NCBI RefSeq assembly: GCF_011927785.1
Contig: NZ_JAATJK010000001.1
Span: 1,550,001 to 1,614,000, forward strand
Source: Micromonospora profundi
GTDB lineage: Bacteria; Actinomycetota; Actinomycetes; Mycobacteriales; Micromonosporaceae
Direction: 5' to 3'
DNA: 64,000 bases
Part shown: piece by piece, positions 34,458-42,278 of the stretch
How the letters are laid out: each line of letters starts with the position of its first letter
Numbering within the stretch: position 1 is the first letter of the stretch
Translations under genes and position numbers: made by a program
The notes under the pieces: model-generated
Databases searched by the model: none
What the model saw: the letters and a program-made list of their open reading frames with translations, nothing else
Told to the model about the DNA's origin: nothing

Positions 34458-36059
34458 CTACCTCTGGCTGAACGTCTGCTTCGGGTTGAACACGCAGATC
34501 CAGATCATCATGGGTGCGCCCGGCGCGTGGCCGTCGACGTCCAGGCACTTGTCGGTCGCCCGGTTGAAGAGTGAGCGGCGTCCATTGTTCTCGATCCACT
34601 CCCACTTCTGGGCGGGCACGGCCGTGCAGTGGGCCGACTGCACGGGAGCGCCGTCGCGCTTCTCGCCCCAGGCGACGTCCAGGCAGAGGCCGTTCGCCCG
34701 GATGGTGCCGTCGGACGAGAAGGACCACCACTGGTTCCGTACCTCCTGGCACTTGCGCACAGTGGCCCGAACGCCGTCGCCCTCGCCGCCGCTGAGGCAG
34801 AGTCCGGTCTCCTTGCCGACGATCTGCTTGGCACCGGCGGGTCGGACCGGCGGTGCCGGTGCCTTGGTGGGCTCGTCGGGCCGCTCCGGCTGCGCGGGCG
34901 GCACCGGGGGCCGGGGGTTGGCAGCGGTGGCGGTGGGGGAGGGTGACAGGGACGGTGAACCGCTGGGCTTCGGCGGCACGACCGGCTTGGTGGGTGCCGT
35001 CGGCTTCAGTCGGGAGTCGAGGGCGTAGAACTCGGTGTTCTCCCGGACGGTGCGCAGGAACACCTGGGTCGGGCCGTCGAACTCCCCGCCGGTCTGCCGC
35101 ACTGTGGTGGGCCCGTTGCGGAACGCGGCAAGCGCCAGCAGGTAGGGGTCACCTTCGATGCCGCTCAGCTCGTTGCGCAGCGCGCACATCACGGTGCCGA
35201 CAGCAGGTACGGCCACCTGCGGGTCCCAGACCGACCCTCGGGCCGGGCCGTGTTCCTGCCACACCTCGGGCAGGAACTGCGCGATCCCGCGCTGCCCCTC
35301 GTCGCCGAGCATGTTCGGGTCGAAGCCGGACAGCGCCATCACCTGGCCGGCGACCGCCGCGGGCGGGACCTCGGGACAGGCCGCCCCGGCGCGGACGACG
35401 AGCGGGACGTACTCCTCCGGGACCGCCCTGGGCTGCTGCGGCTTGTTGTTCGGTCGGGGCTCGCCGGCCCCACCGAACGGCACAAGGTCCGCGTAGAAGG
35501 CGGCGTACCCGCTGGCGTGGTCGACATAGTCGACGGCGCTGGACGGGACCCCCTTGGCCTTGCGTACCTCGTCGATGCCGGCGTTGAACGCCGCCAGCGA
35601 GAGCCGCCACGGGTCGCCGTCGATCTTGGTCACCCGGACCTGGCCGCTCAGATCGCACATCTTGTGAGCCAGGGCGAGGATGTTCGCCGCGCTGTCCGAG
35701 CGTCGCGCACCTGGCCACGGCACCCAGGCTTCCCATGCGGCGTCGTCCAGGCCGGCGATGCCCCGGCCGCCGGAGGCGGTCTTCCGGGCGCGACCGTCGA
35801 GCCCTGACTCGGCCATGAGCTGGCCGGCGAGCCGGGCCGGTGTCAGGGCCGGGCAGGACCGGGCGGCGGATCGGATCGTGGTCAGCTGCTCGTCGGTCAC
35901 GGCACGGCCGACGAAGTCGTCGTCCTGAGCCGAGGCGACTCCCCAGCTGACGGTGGCGACGACCGCGGACAGCACCGCCAGGCCGGCGACCACACCGGCG
36001 GCCGCGCGTCGCGAGATCGGGCCCAGTCGGCGCAGGGGGGAGGGCTGATCGGATTCCAC
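34458..36059 (-). CDS. Secreted protein with two lytic-transglycosylase-like domains and a ricin B lectin domain
   Basis: 533 aa with an N-terminal membrane/signal segment (about 20-45). Domain 1 (about 60-190) has the lysozyme-like catalytic motif QLMAESGLDGRA with its Glu. Domain 2 (about 215-350) has QVMALSGFDPNMLG, where that Glu is Leu, so it is probably inactive. A Pro-rich linker leads to a ricin B-type domain (about 405-533; LCLDVAWGE, KCLDVDGHAP) for binding glycans. It likely remodels peptidoglycan. A SigL-type promoter lies at 36092-36119, divergent from the GH64 gene. Confidence 0.85.
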   Translation of the reverse strand: MESDQPSPLRRLGPISRRAAAGVVAGLAVLSAVVATVSWGVASAQDDDFVGRAVTDEQLTTIRSAARSCPALTPARLAGQLMAESGLDGRARKTASGGRGIAGLDDAAWEAWVPWPGARRSDSAANILALAHKMCDLSGQVRVTKIDGDPWRLSLAAFNAGIDEVRKAKGVPSSAVDYVDHASGYAAFYADLVPFGGAGEPRPNNKPQQPRAVPEEYVPLVVRAGAACPEVPPAAVAGQVMALSGFDPNMLGDEGQRGIAQFLPEVWQEHGPARGSVWDPQVAVPAVGTVMCALRNELSGIEGDPYLLALAAFRNGPTTVRQTGGEFDGPTQVFLRTVRENTEFYALDSRLKPTAPTKPVVPPKPSGSPSLSPSPTATAANPRPPVPPAQPERPDEPTKAPAPPVRPAGAKQIVGKETGLCLSGGEGDGVRATVRKCQEVRNQWWSFSSDGTIRANGLCLDVAWGEKRDGAPVQSAHCTAVPAQKWEWIENNGRRSLFNRATDKCLDVDGHAPGAPMMIWICVFNPKQTFSQR

Positions 36060-36091
36060 GGGGTATCCCTTCCGGTGTTGGCATCGCTGTC

Positions 36092-36119
36092 TCGACGGGC
36101 GGGCGATGCCCTCGGTTCA
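36092..36119 (-). promoter_or_regulatory. SigL-type promoter (TGAACC-16-CGTCGA)
   Basis: On the minus strand TGAACC (36114-36119), 16 bp, then CGTCGA, 33 bp upstream of the transglycosylase/ricin gene start at 36059. It is back-to-back with the GH64 promoter in the same intergenic region. Confidence 0.65.
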
Positions 36120-36141
36120 CCGGCTCGTGTGCGGATCTAAC

Positions 36142-36155
36142 GAAAATCTTTTTTC
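36142..36155. promoter_or_regulatory. A/T tract upstream of the GH64 promoter
   Basis: GAAAATCTTTTTTC is a 14-bp A/T tract with 5-bp complementary ends, ending 11 bp before the TGAACC of the GH64 promoter. Similar A-tracts ending in ATCT lie upstream of the sites at 45155 and 53719, so it may be an UP-like or activator element. Confidence 0.4.
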
Positions 36156-36166
36156 TGCTGGGGTAT

Positions 36167-36194
36167 TGAACCGAGGGGCATGCCGAGCCGTCAA
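36167..36194 (+). promoter_or_regulatory. SigL-type promoter (TGAACC-16-CGTCAA)
   Basis: TGAACC (36167-36172), 16 bp, CGTCAA (36189-36194), 84 bp before the GH64 ATG at 36279, preceded by an A/T tract. Confidence 0.65.
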
Positions 36195-36278
36195 CGCAGC
36201 AACCGCCGGCCCGCGTTGTGTGTCACACCGCAACACCGCCGACGGCTGACCGTCAGAACCTTTGATCGGAGTTGATGA

Positions 36279-37940
36279 ATGCTGACTCGGCGCAGGATGC
36301 TCCGGATCGGACTTGCCGGGGCTGCCGTGGTCGGGGCACCCCTGGCGGCCGCACCGCTGATCTCCCGGGCACACGCCGCGGACGGGCTGCCGTTGACAAT
36401 TGTGAACAGCACCGGCCGTTTCGACAGCGCCGCGATCACCATGTACGTCGTCGGCACCGACCAGGCGACAGGCCGGCTGGGGTACGTCCGCGAGAGCGGC
36501 CGGTTCACCCCCGCCAACCCTGCGCACAACGGCCCGGACGGCTTCGCCGACATCGGGGTACGGCTTGACGCCTCCGGCACGACCCGGTTCGTGCTGCCCA
36601 GGATGTCCGGACGGATCTACTTCGCGATCGACGGACGACTGCCGTTCACTGTGACCGGCGGCGGTGACGGCCAGCCGGGGTTGCAGTACCCGGTGGGCTG
36701 GGCGGAGGGCGACCCGGCGTTCGGAGTGCTGCACGACTGCTGCGAGTTCACCTACAACTCCTCCGTGCTGGCCTGCAACACCACGACAGTGGACATGTTC
36801 AGCATCCCGATGGCGATCCGGCTGCGCGGCAACGACGAGCAGGTCACCGGCAAACTCGTCGACGGTGGACGCGAGGCGATCTTCGCGGAGTTGTCCCGCC
36901 AGCCCGGCTACGAGCGCCTCGTCATCGGCGACGGGCTGCGGATCATCGGGCCGGGCAAGGGCATCGAGACAGGCCGGTTCGACCCGCGCTACTACGACAG
37001 CTACGTCAACGAGGTGTGGGACCGCTACAGCCGTACCGAGCTGCGGGTGCACACGCCGTCGGGCACCCGCCGAGGCCGCGTGGTCGACGGGCGATTTGCA
37101 TTCGACGGCGGCATCCGAGCGTTCGACAGGCCCTCGACGCTTGATGTCTTCTACTGTGCCGGTGCTCTCGGGATGACGGGTGACGAGGCATCCAACCAGG
37201 TGGCGCGAGTCCTCGGTGCCGGCTTCAACCGCTCCAGCCTGGGCCAGAGCGACCATCCCACCACCAACCGCAGCGCCTTCTACCAGCATCCGATCACCAA
37301 CCACTACTCGCGGATCCTGCACCGGAACGCCGCCGACGGTAAGGCGTACGGGTTTCCGTTCGATGACGTGATCGATGACGCTTCCTACATCCAGGACACC
37401 TCGCCCCAGGAGATGACCATCACGCTCACTCCGTTCGGCGGAGGACAGGTGAACGTGCCGCAGCCGCAGCCGCAGGTCAACGAGACGATCGTCGTACCGC
37501 CGGTGGTGGCGGCCGCGGGCGCCACGCAGGGCGCCAGGGAGGTGGGCAAGGAAATCGCCGCCGCGAGCTTCGATCGGCAGCACGGGGTCCAGACCGAGGC
37601 GTCCAGCGAGGGTGGCGAGCACATCGGCTTCCTCGCCAACGGTGACTGGGCCGGCTACCGAGGGGTCGAGTTCGGCGGTAAGCCGGTCACGCAGTTCCAG
37701 GTGCGGGTCGCCTCCGGGGCGCCGCACGGCGTCTCCGGCCTGATCGAGGTACGCCTCGACGCCCCGGACGGTCCGCCGGTGGGCTCGATCGCGGTGGCAG
37801 ACACCGGCGGCTGGCAGAGCTGGACGACGGTGCCCGGCACCCTCGCCCCGGTCACCGGCACACACGACGTCTACCTGGCGTTCGTCAGTGGACAACCGCA
37901 GGAGTACGCGAACGTCCGCTGGCTGCGGTTCGGCACGTGA
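36279..37940 (+). CDS. Secreted GH64 beta-1,3-glucanase with C-terminal CBM6
   Basis: 553 aa. A Tat-type signal (LTRRRMLRIGLAGAAVVG, cleavage near SRAHA-AD) precedes a GH64 domain at about 38-400 that hydrolyses beta-1,3-glucan (laminaripentaose-producing type). Glu156 (CCEFTYN) and Asp172 (VDMFSIP) occupy the positions of the known GH64 catalytic acids. A linker leads to a CBM6-like domain at about 425-553 (GDWAGYRGVEF, GGWQSWTTV). The substrate is probably fungal or plant beta-1,3-glucan. The end overlaps the start of a long in-frame region leading to the sigma factor. Confidence 0.9.
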   Translation: MLTRRRMLRIGLAGAAVVGAPLAAAPLISRAHAADGLPLTIVNSTGRFDSAAITMYVVGTDQATGRLGYVRESGRFTPANPAHNGPDGFADIGVRLDASGTTRFVLPRMSGRIYFAIDGRLPFTVTGGGDGQPGLQYPVGWAEGDPAFGVLHDCCEFTYNSSVLACNTTTVDMFSIPMAIRLRGNDEQVTGKLVDGGREAIFAELSRQPGYERLVIGDGLRIIGPGKGIETGRFDPRYYDSYVNEVWDRYSRTELRVHTPSGTRRGRVVDGRFAFDGGIRAFDRPSTLDVFYCAGALGMTGDEASNQVARVLGAGFNRSSLGQSDHPTTNRSAFYQHPITNHYSRILHRNAADGKAYGFPFDDVIDDASYIQDTSPQEMTITLTPFGGGQVNVPQPQPQVNETIVVPPVVAAAGATQGAREVGKEIAAASFDRQHGVQTEASSEGGEHIGFLANGDWAGYRGVEFGGKPVTQFQVRVASGAPHGVSGLIEVRLDAPDGPPVGSIAVADTGGWQSWTTVPGTLAPVTGTHDVYLAFVSGQPQEYANVRWLRFGT

Positions 37941-38100
37941 GCGCCACCGCCCTCATCGACGCCGACCGGACAGACGAGCGCACCGGCGGCGGGCGGCGGC
38001 CCGCAATCGGCAGTGTCGATCCACGACCGCGTGAGCCCGTCGGACGGCGTCCACAGTGGGCGTCTCCGGCATCCGGCTATCCTTCCCCTCAGGCTGTGAT

Positions 38101-38144
38101 CGACGTTGACACGTCGGCGCGACCGTACGGGCACACCCCGTACG
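38101..38144. promoter_or_regulatory. Two stem-loops just upstream of the sigma factor
   Basis: CGACGT-TGAC-ACGTCG (38101-38116) and CGTACGGG-CACAC-CCCGTACG (38124-38144) are perfect inverted repeats, ending 2 bp before the ribosome site of the sigma gene. They may be a regulator site or an RNA structure affecting translation. Confidence 0.45.
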
Positions 38145-38161
38145 TGAGGGGGAGGCGTTCT

Positions 38162-38731
38162 GTGTCGGCGGTGCCCAACGAAGCGCTGGGATCTGAGGTC
38201 GTCAGCGACACCGTGAGCGGGCAGACCTCTCCGGATGCCCTGATGCGGTGGATCCACGAGCAGTACCGGGCGCCCTTGCTGCGGTTTCTCACCCGGCTCG
38301 TCCTCGGCCAGCACGAGCTGGCCGAGGATCTGGTGCAGGAGACATTTCTGCGCACCTGGCGCAATTTGGAGACGCTGGCCGCCGATCCGCGGCGGATCGC
38401 CCCGTGGCTCTACACCGTCGCCCGACACGTGGCGATCGACGCGATGCGTGCCCGGCAGGCCCGTCCGCCCGAGGTCGCCATCCCCGACCTGAACCGGCTC
38501 TCCGTCGCGACCGACGACATGGACCGGGTGGCGTCCGCACACACCGTCCGGCTGGCGATACAGCGGATCTCCCCGGAGCATCGCGCGGTGCTGATCGAGA
38601 TGTACTACAAGGGCGCTTCGGTCGCCGAAGCCGCGGAGAGACTAGGAATTCCGGAGGGTACGGTAAAGTCCAGGACGTACTATGCGGTGCGCGCGCTGCA
38701 CGCGGCAATTGGTCCGATCGAGTCGTCCTGA
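38162..38731 (+). CDS. sigL: ECF sigma factor, SigL-like
   Basis: 189 aa. Region 2 (HEQYRAPLLRFLTRLVLGQHELAEDLVQETFLRTWRNL) and region 4 (ISPEHRAVLIEMYYKGASVAEAAERLGIPEGTVKSRTYYAVRAL) are complete. The GTG at 38162 follows GAGGGGGAGG by 7 bp; a GTG at 37937 that overlaps the GH64 stop would add 75 residues of non-conserved sequence. A zinc-finger anti-sigma gene follows. Seven TGAACC-16-CGT sites in this window match the published M. tuberculosis SigL promoter, which supports the assignment. The gene itself has no such site in the 225 bp upstream, so autoregulation from its own promoter is not evident. Confidence 0.85.
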   Translation: MSAVPNEALGSEVVSDTVSGQTSPDALMRWIHEQYRAPLLRFLTRLVLGQHELAEDLVQETFLRTWRNLETLAADPRRIAPWLYTVARHVAIDAMRARQARPPEVAIPDLNRLSVATDDMDRVASAHTVRLAIQRISPEHRAVLIEMYYKGASVAEAAERLGIPEGTVKSRTYYAVRALHAAIGPIESS

Positions 38732-38773
38732 TGTCATCTCTCCTGATGCCTCGTCGCCCCGTGTCCTCGCCAG

Positions 38774-38790
38774 ACCTCCGGCACGGAGGT
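38774..38790. promoter_or_regulatory. Hairpin between sigma and anti-sigma genes
   Basis: ACCTCCG-GCA-CGGAGGT is a perfect 7-bp stem in the 115-bp gap. It contains GGAGG on one arm and may modulate the ratio of sigma to anti-sigma by attenuation or transcript processing. Confidence 0.4.
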
Positions 38791-38846
38791 TGTCGCGTGT
38801 GGCATTCCGCCGTTCGCGGTGCTCTGGGTCCGAGATGGGGGGCGTG

Positions 38847-39851
38847 ATGCGAACCGGCGAGGAGAACCCGACCGCCGAGCACGCCACGCTTGCCCGCTAT
38901 CTGCTCGGTGCCCTGGACGAGCCCGAGCGCGTCGCGTTCGAGGCGCACCTCGCGGGCTGCTGGGAGTGTCTGTCCGCGGCGGGGGACATGGGGAGCGTGA
39001 CCAGCGCCCTCCCCGAGTTGGATGCCGCCGACTGGGAGGCGTTCGCTGCCCTGCCGCCGGAGGCCGTGCTCCCGACCGAGCCCGCTACGTCAATGGTCGT
39101 GCCGCCGGCCACCGGTTCGGCCCTGCCGCCCGATGGCCTAGCGGTCGGCGCCGGAGCTGACCCGGTCGGCGCCGCAGCTGACCCGGCCGATGCCGCAGCC
39201 GACTCGGCCCGCGCCGTCGTCGACCCGGTCGAGGCCCCAGCCGTCCCGGCTGAGCCGCCTTCGGACGGCCCTCCGGCAGGGGTGACAGTTTCGACGCAGG
39301 CCAGCGGCGGGGCTGACGTGGCCCGCCGTAGGGGCAACCGCGGCGGCGCCGGTCCACGTACCGTCGGATCGGACCGGCCGTCCGGGAGCCGACCGGGGCC
39401 GCCGGCGGGGTCCGACAGCCGCCCGGGTCGGCCGCCGGGCGACCCACGGCGTCGCCGGCTCAAGCTCTGGGCCGGGGTGGCCGCCGCGGTGCTGGCCGTC
39501 GTCCTTGCCGGCGGTGGTGTCGTGGCCGGCCTGGGCCTCACGAACAGCGACGTGGTGCTCACCGCGAACGGGGAGGCGCCCGCCCAGGGTGTGAGTCTCG
39601 CCGTCACGATCACCACCGACGAGGACAGGTCGAGCATCAAGGTCACCGCCATCGGTCTGCGTCAGGGTCTGCGGTACCGCCTCTTCGGCGTGACCCGGGA
39701 CGGCGCCACCCACGTGATACGTGACTGGACGGCGTCGTCCGGGCCGCAGGAGGTGAGCGCCGAGCTGTCGCTGCCCGTGAACGACCTCGCGTTCGTCACG
39801 GTGGGGCTTGCCGACGGCACGGCGATCGTCACCGCCCCGATCTCCCGCTGA
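38847..39851 (+). CDS. rslA: Zinc-finger membrane anti-sigma factor, RslA-like
   Basis: 334 aa. The N-terminus has the ZAS motif (His, three residues, Cys, two residues, Cys: AHLAGCWECL) that binds and sequesters ECF sigma factors. A long Pro/Ala/Asp-rich cytosolic linker (repeated DPVGAAADPA-like units) leads to one transmembrane helix at about 204-231 (LWAGVAAAVLAVVLAGGGVVAGL) and an extracytoplasmic domain of about 100 residues that could sense the envelope. The ATG at 38847 is directly preceded by an in-frame GTG. Membrane release would free the sigma factor. Confidence 0.85.
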   Translation: MRTGEENPTAEHATLARYLLGALDEPERVAFEAHLAGCWECLSAAGDMGSVTSALPELDAADWEAFAALPPEAVLPTEPATSMVVPPATGSALPPDGLAVGAGADPVGAAADPADAAADSARAVVDPVEAPAVPAEPPSDGPPAGVTVSTQASGGADVARRRGNRGGAGPRTVGSDRPSGSRPGPPAGSDSRPGRPPGDPRRRRLKLWAGVAAAVLAVVLAGGGVVAGLGLTNSDVVLTANGEAPAQGVSLAVTITTDEDRSSIKVTAIGLRQGLRYRLFGVTRDGATHVIRDWTASSGPQEVSAELSLPVNDLAFVTVGLADGTAIVTAPISR

Positions 39852-39882
39852 CCGGCGTTCGGGGCGGCTCCACGGATCGGGC

Positions 39883-39910
39883 TGAACCGAACGCCGGTGG
39901 CAGCCGTAGG
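39883..39910 (+). promoter_or_regulatory. SigL-type promoter (TGAACC-16-CGTAGG)
   Basis: TGAACC (39883-39888), 16 bp, CGTAGG (39905-39910), 39 bp before the GTG of the 303-aa protein. It lies directly downstream of the anti-sigma gene. Confidence 0.62.
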
Positions 39911-39949
39911 GCCTCCGACGGCGATGACCGAGGCCCACCGGAGGTGTCC

Positions 39950-40861
39950 GTGCCCGAGCAGAAGCGAGCGACCAACCCACACGTCGAGCGGCTGGCGCTG
40001 AAGATCGTCGAACAGGACCTGAACCGGATCGCGCGGGAGGCTCACGCCCGCTCGCCCCACCTGGCCGACAAGTGGAGCGACGCGAGGATCTTCGTCGACG
40101 ACAAACAGCGCAAGCTCGACCGTGGAGGCCCGCTCCCGCCCGGCGGGGGGAGGCGGCGCGACCGGGAGCCGGCACCGGATGACGACCTGGACCCGTCGCA
40201 GGCGCAGTGGCAGCCGGAGCCCGCCCACCACCAGGGCGTGGAGAGCAGCTTCGGAAGGCTCATACGGGAGCTGTGGCAGCTGATCGACGGGTCGTCAGTG
40301 GACCGGACGGCGACCCAGCCGGCGTGGCAGGGTCCACCACAGGCGACCCCCGGACCATGGCAGGCGGCACCGGGGCCGTGGCAGGCGGCACCGGCTCCGG
40401 TCCCGACCGCTACGCCGTACGGACTGCCTCTGCACGATTCGCCGATCGGCGGGCAACTCACGTCCGAACTCGACGAGGCGATGCTGCGCAGCCAGCTCAC
40501 CGAAGCGGTCGACTCGATGCTGAAGGAGAGCCCCGCGCTGCGCGAGCTGTACGACCGGGTCGACCTGCCCACTGTGTCCCAACTCCTCAAGGGCCGCGCG
40601 GACGGGGTCGAGGCGACGCCGGAGCGGGCCGAGACAGGGCTCGACCGGACGCCGGCCGAGCCGACGGTCGCCGACATGGCAGCGCTCACCAGCCCGAACC
40701 TCGGCCGGTCGCACTCCTCCCGGAGTGGGTCGGAGGTGTCGGTCGCGAGTGTGGCCTCTCTCCGGTCGTCCCCGGACATCACGCGGGCAACGCCTGCGGT
40801 CTCGCCGAGCAGCCGGCAGCCGAGCATCGCCACGCCGGGCCGGCGCCTGGCGCGTGGCTAG
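39950..40861 (+). CDS. Hypothetical protein, mostly disordered
   Basis: 303 aa from a GTG 5 bp after GGAGG; a GTG at 39944 lies inside that ribosome site. Residues 1-50 are helical and charged. The middle has a tandem PGPWQAAPGPWQAAPAP repeat (about 130-150). A helical stretch at about 160-210 precedes a Ser/Thr/Arg-rich tail (SHSSRSGSEVSVASVASLRS). There is no signal peptide. It has its own SigL-type promoter, as does the disordered 476-aa protein next to the T4SS-like locus, so both may be clients or regulators of the same system. The function is unknown. Confidence 0.6.
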   Translation: MPEQKRATNPHVERLALKIVEQDLNRIAREAHARSPHLADKWSDARIFVDDKQRKLDRGGPLPPGGGRRRDREPAPDDDLDPSQAQWQPEPAHHQGVESSFGRLIRELWQLIDGSSVDRTATQPAWQGPPQATPGPWQAAPGPWQAAPAPVPTATPYGLPLHDSPIGGQLTSELDEAMLRSQLTEAVDSMLKESPALRELYDRVDLPTVSQLLKGRADGVEATPERAETGLDRTPAEPTVADMAALTSPNLGRSHSSRSGSEVSVASVASLRSSPDITRATPAVSPSSRQPSIATPGRRLARG

Positions 40862-40901
40862 TGCCCTGACCGCGAACGTGCAGGCTGTTCGTTGACACGC
40901 T
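40858..40901 (+). repeat. Left imperfect direct repeat flanking the GntR-ABC cassette
   Basis: 44 bp beginning with the CTAG that contains the stop of the 303-aa gene and ending GTTGACACGCT. By hand alignment about 37 positions match the repeat at 43249-43291. It may be a recombination scar, a mobile repeat, or a duplicated sequence with a TTGACA-like box. Confidence 0.6.
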
Positions 40902-40931
40902 GTACCGATACCTGCGGACGTCGCGGCTCCC

Positions 40932-40961
40932 TTGACCGGCAAATTACTGCTTTACTAGGGT
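40932..40961 (+). promoter_or_regulatory. Promoter of the GntR-ABC operon
   Basis: TTGACC (40932-40937), 18-bp spacer, TAGGGT (40956-40961). The -10 element lies inside the palindromic operator, so repressor binding would block polymerase. Confidence 0.55.
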
Positions 40962-40977
40962 CCTAGTAAAGCAGTAA
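40944..40977. promoter_or_regulatory. Palindromic operator of the GntR regulator
   Basis: TTACTGCTTTACTAGG (40944-40959) and CCTAGTAAAGCAGTAA (40962-40977) are perfect 16-bp arms separated by GT. It ends 9 bp before the gntR start and is AT-rich for this genome. YtrA-type GntR repressors control their own ABC operons through such sites. Confidence 0.8.
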
Positions 40978-40986
40978 GGGGCAACC

Positions 40987-41382
40987 GTGTTCGTCTTCCG
41001 GCTCGACACCCACTCCGGCGTGCCGCCGTACCTGCAACTCGTCCAGCAGGTCCGCCAGGCGGTGCTGCTGGGCTTCCTCCAACCCGGTGATCGCCTCCCG
41101 CTCATCCGCGAGGTGGTCGAGGACCTGGCGATCAATCCGAACACCGTCGCCAAGGCGTACCGGCAGATGGAGCAGGAGAACCTCGTCACCGGGCGGCCCG
41201 GCCAGGGCACGTTCGTCAACGAACAGCAGTCGGCCGCGATGTCGGCATCGACGTACACGTCGCTGCGCCGCGGCCTGGCGACGTGGCTGCGCCGCGCCTA
41301 CGCGGCAGGCCTCGACGAGCAGGCGGTCAACGCGCTGTTTACCTCCGTCCACCAGCAGACGAGGAACGAGGACGTGGCGTGA
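40987..41382 (+). CDS. GntR family regulator, YtrA subfamily
   Basis: 131 aa from GTG. Winged-helix DNA-binding domain at about 8-75 (GVPPYLQLVQQVRQAVLLGFLQPGDRLP, NPNTVAKAYRQMEQENLV, GQGTFV) with the short C-terminal helical tail typical of YtrA regulators that control linked ABC transporters. The stop overlaps the ABC ATPase start by 4 bp. It probably represses the operon through the 34-bp palindrome just upstream. Confidence 0.92.
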   Translation: MFVFRLDTHSGVPPYLQLVQQVRQAVLLGFLQPGDRLPLIREVVEDLAINPNTVAKAYRQMEQENLVTGRPGQGTFVNEQQSAAMSASTYTSLRRGLATWLRRAYAAGLDEQAVNALFTSVHQQTRNEDVA

Positions 41383-42278
41383 CAGAGACCGAGTTCGCGC
41401 TGCGCACCGACGGTGTGGGCAAGCGGTACCGGAAGGGCTGGGCGCTGCGCGACTGCACGCTGTCCCTGCCGGCGGGCGGCGTGATCGCCCTGGTCGGGCC
41501 CAATGGCGCGGGCAAGACCACGCTGCTGCGCCTGGCCGTCGGGTTGCTGGCACCGAGCACCGGCACGGTGGAGGTCCTCGGCCACGACGTCACCGCCAGC
41601 ACCCCGCAAACGTTGTCCCGGGTCGGGTTCCTGGCCCAGGACCACCCGCTGTACAAGCGCTTCACAGTCGCCGAGATGCTCCGCTTCGGCCGGGCCTGCA
41701 ACCTGCGGTTCGACAAGGGGCTGGCCGAGCGCCGGCTGGCGAAGCTGGGCATCCCGCTCGACAGCAGGGTCGGCACGCTCTCCGGCGGGCAGCAGGCCCA
41801 GGTCGCGCTGGCGCTGGCCCTGGCGAAGCGGCCGGACCTGCTTGTCCTCGACGAGCCGGTGGCCAGCCTCGACCCGCTGGCCCGGCACGAGTTCATGCAG
41901 GTCCTCATGGGCGCGGTGGCCGAAGGCGGGGTGACGGTCCTGTTTTCTTCCCACGTCGTGCACGAGTTGGAGCGCGTCTGCGACCACCTGGTCGTGCTGA
42001 ACCAGGGCCGGGTCACACTCACCGGTGACATCGACACCCTCCTCGCCGAGCATCGGCTGCTCGTCGGCCCGCGCACGGCCACCGACCTCGACCGGGCCGG
42101 CACCGTCGTCCAGGCCGTCCACAGCGACCGGCACACAACAGTGCTGGTACGCGACGGCGCGCTACCGGCCGCGCCCGGGTGGCAGGCCCAGCCGGTCGCG
42201 CTGGAGGACCTGGTGTTGGCGTACCTGCGCCGGCCGTCCGAGCCGAGCGTCGCGGTCAAGTCGGGGGTGGCGGTATGA
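41379..42278 (+). CDS. ABC transporter ATP-binding protein
   Basis: 299 aa from a GTG overlapping the gntR stop. Walker A GPNGAGKTT (residues 40-48), signature LSGGQQAQVALALAL, Walker B LLVLDEPVASLDP and switch His in SSHVVHELE are all present. It is the ATPase of an export-type transporter with the permease encoded next. YtrA-linked transporters often respond to cell-wall-active compounds; the substrate here is unknown. Confidence 0.93.
   Translation: MTETEFALRTDGVGKRYRKGWALRDCTLSLPAGGVIALVGPNGAGKTTLLRLAVGLLAPSTGTVEVLGHDVTASTPQTLSRVGFLAQDHPLYKRFTVAEMLRFGRACNLRFDKGLAERRLAKLGIPLDSRVGTLSGGQQAQVALALALAKRPDLLVLDEPVASLDPLARHEFMQVLMGAVAEGGVTVLFSSHVVHELERVCDHLVVLNQGRVTLTGDIDTLLAEHRLLVGPRTATDLDRAGTVVQAVHSDRHTTVLVRDGALPAAPGWQAQPVALEDLVLAYLRRPSEPSVAVKSGVAV

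Noticed and set aside
37937..38161. Extended N-terminus of the sigma factor from a GTG overlapping the GH64 stop
   Set aside because: GAGGGGGAGG sits 7 bp before the GTG at 38162, and the extra 75 residues contain no sigma region.
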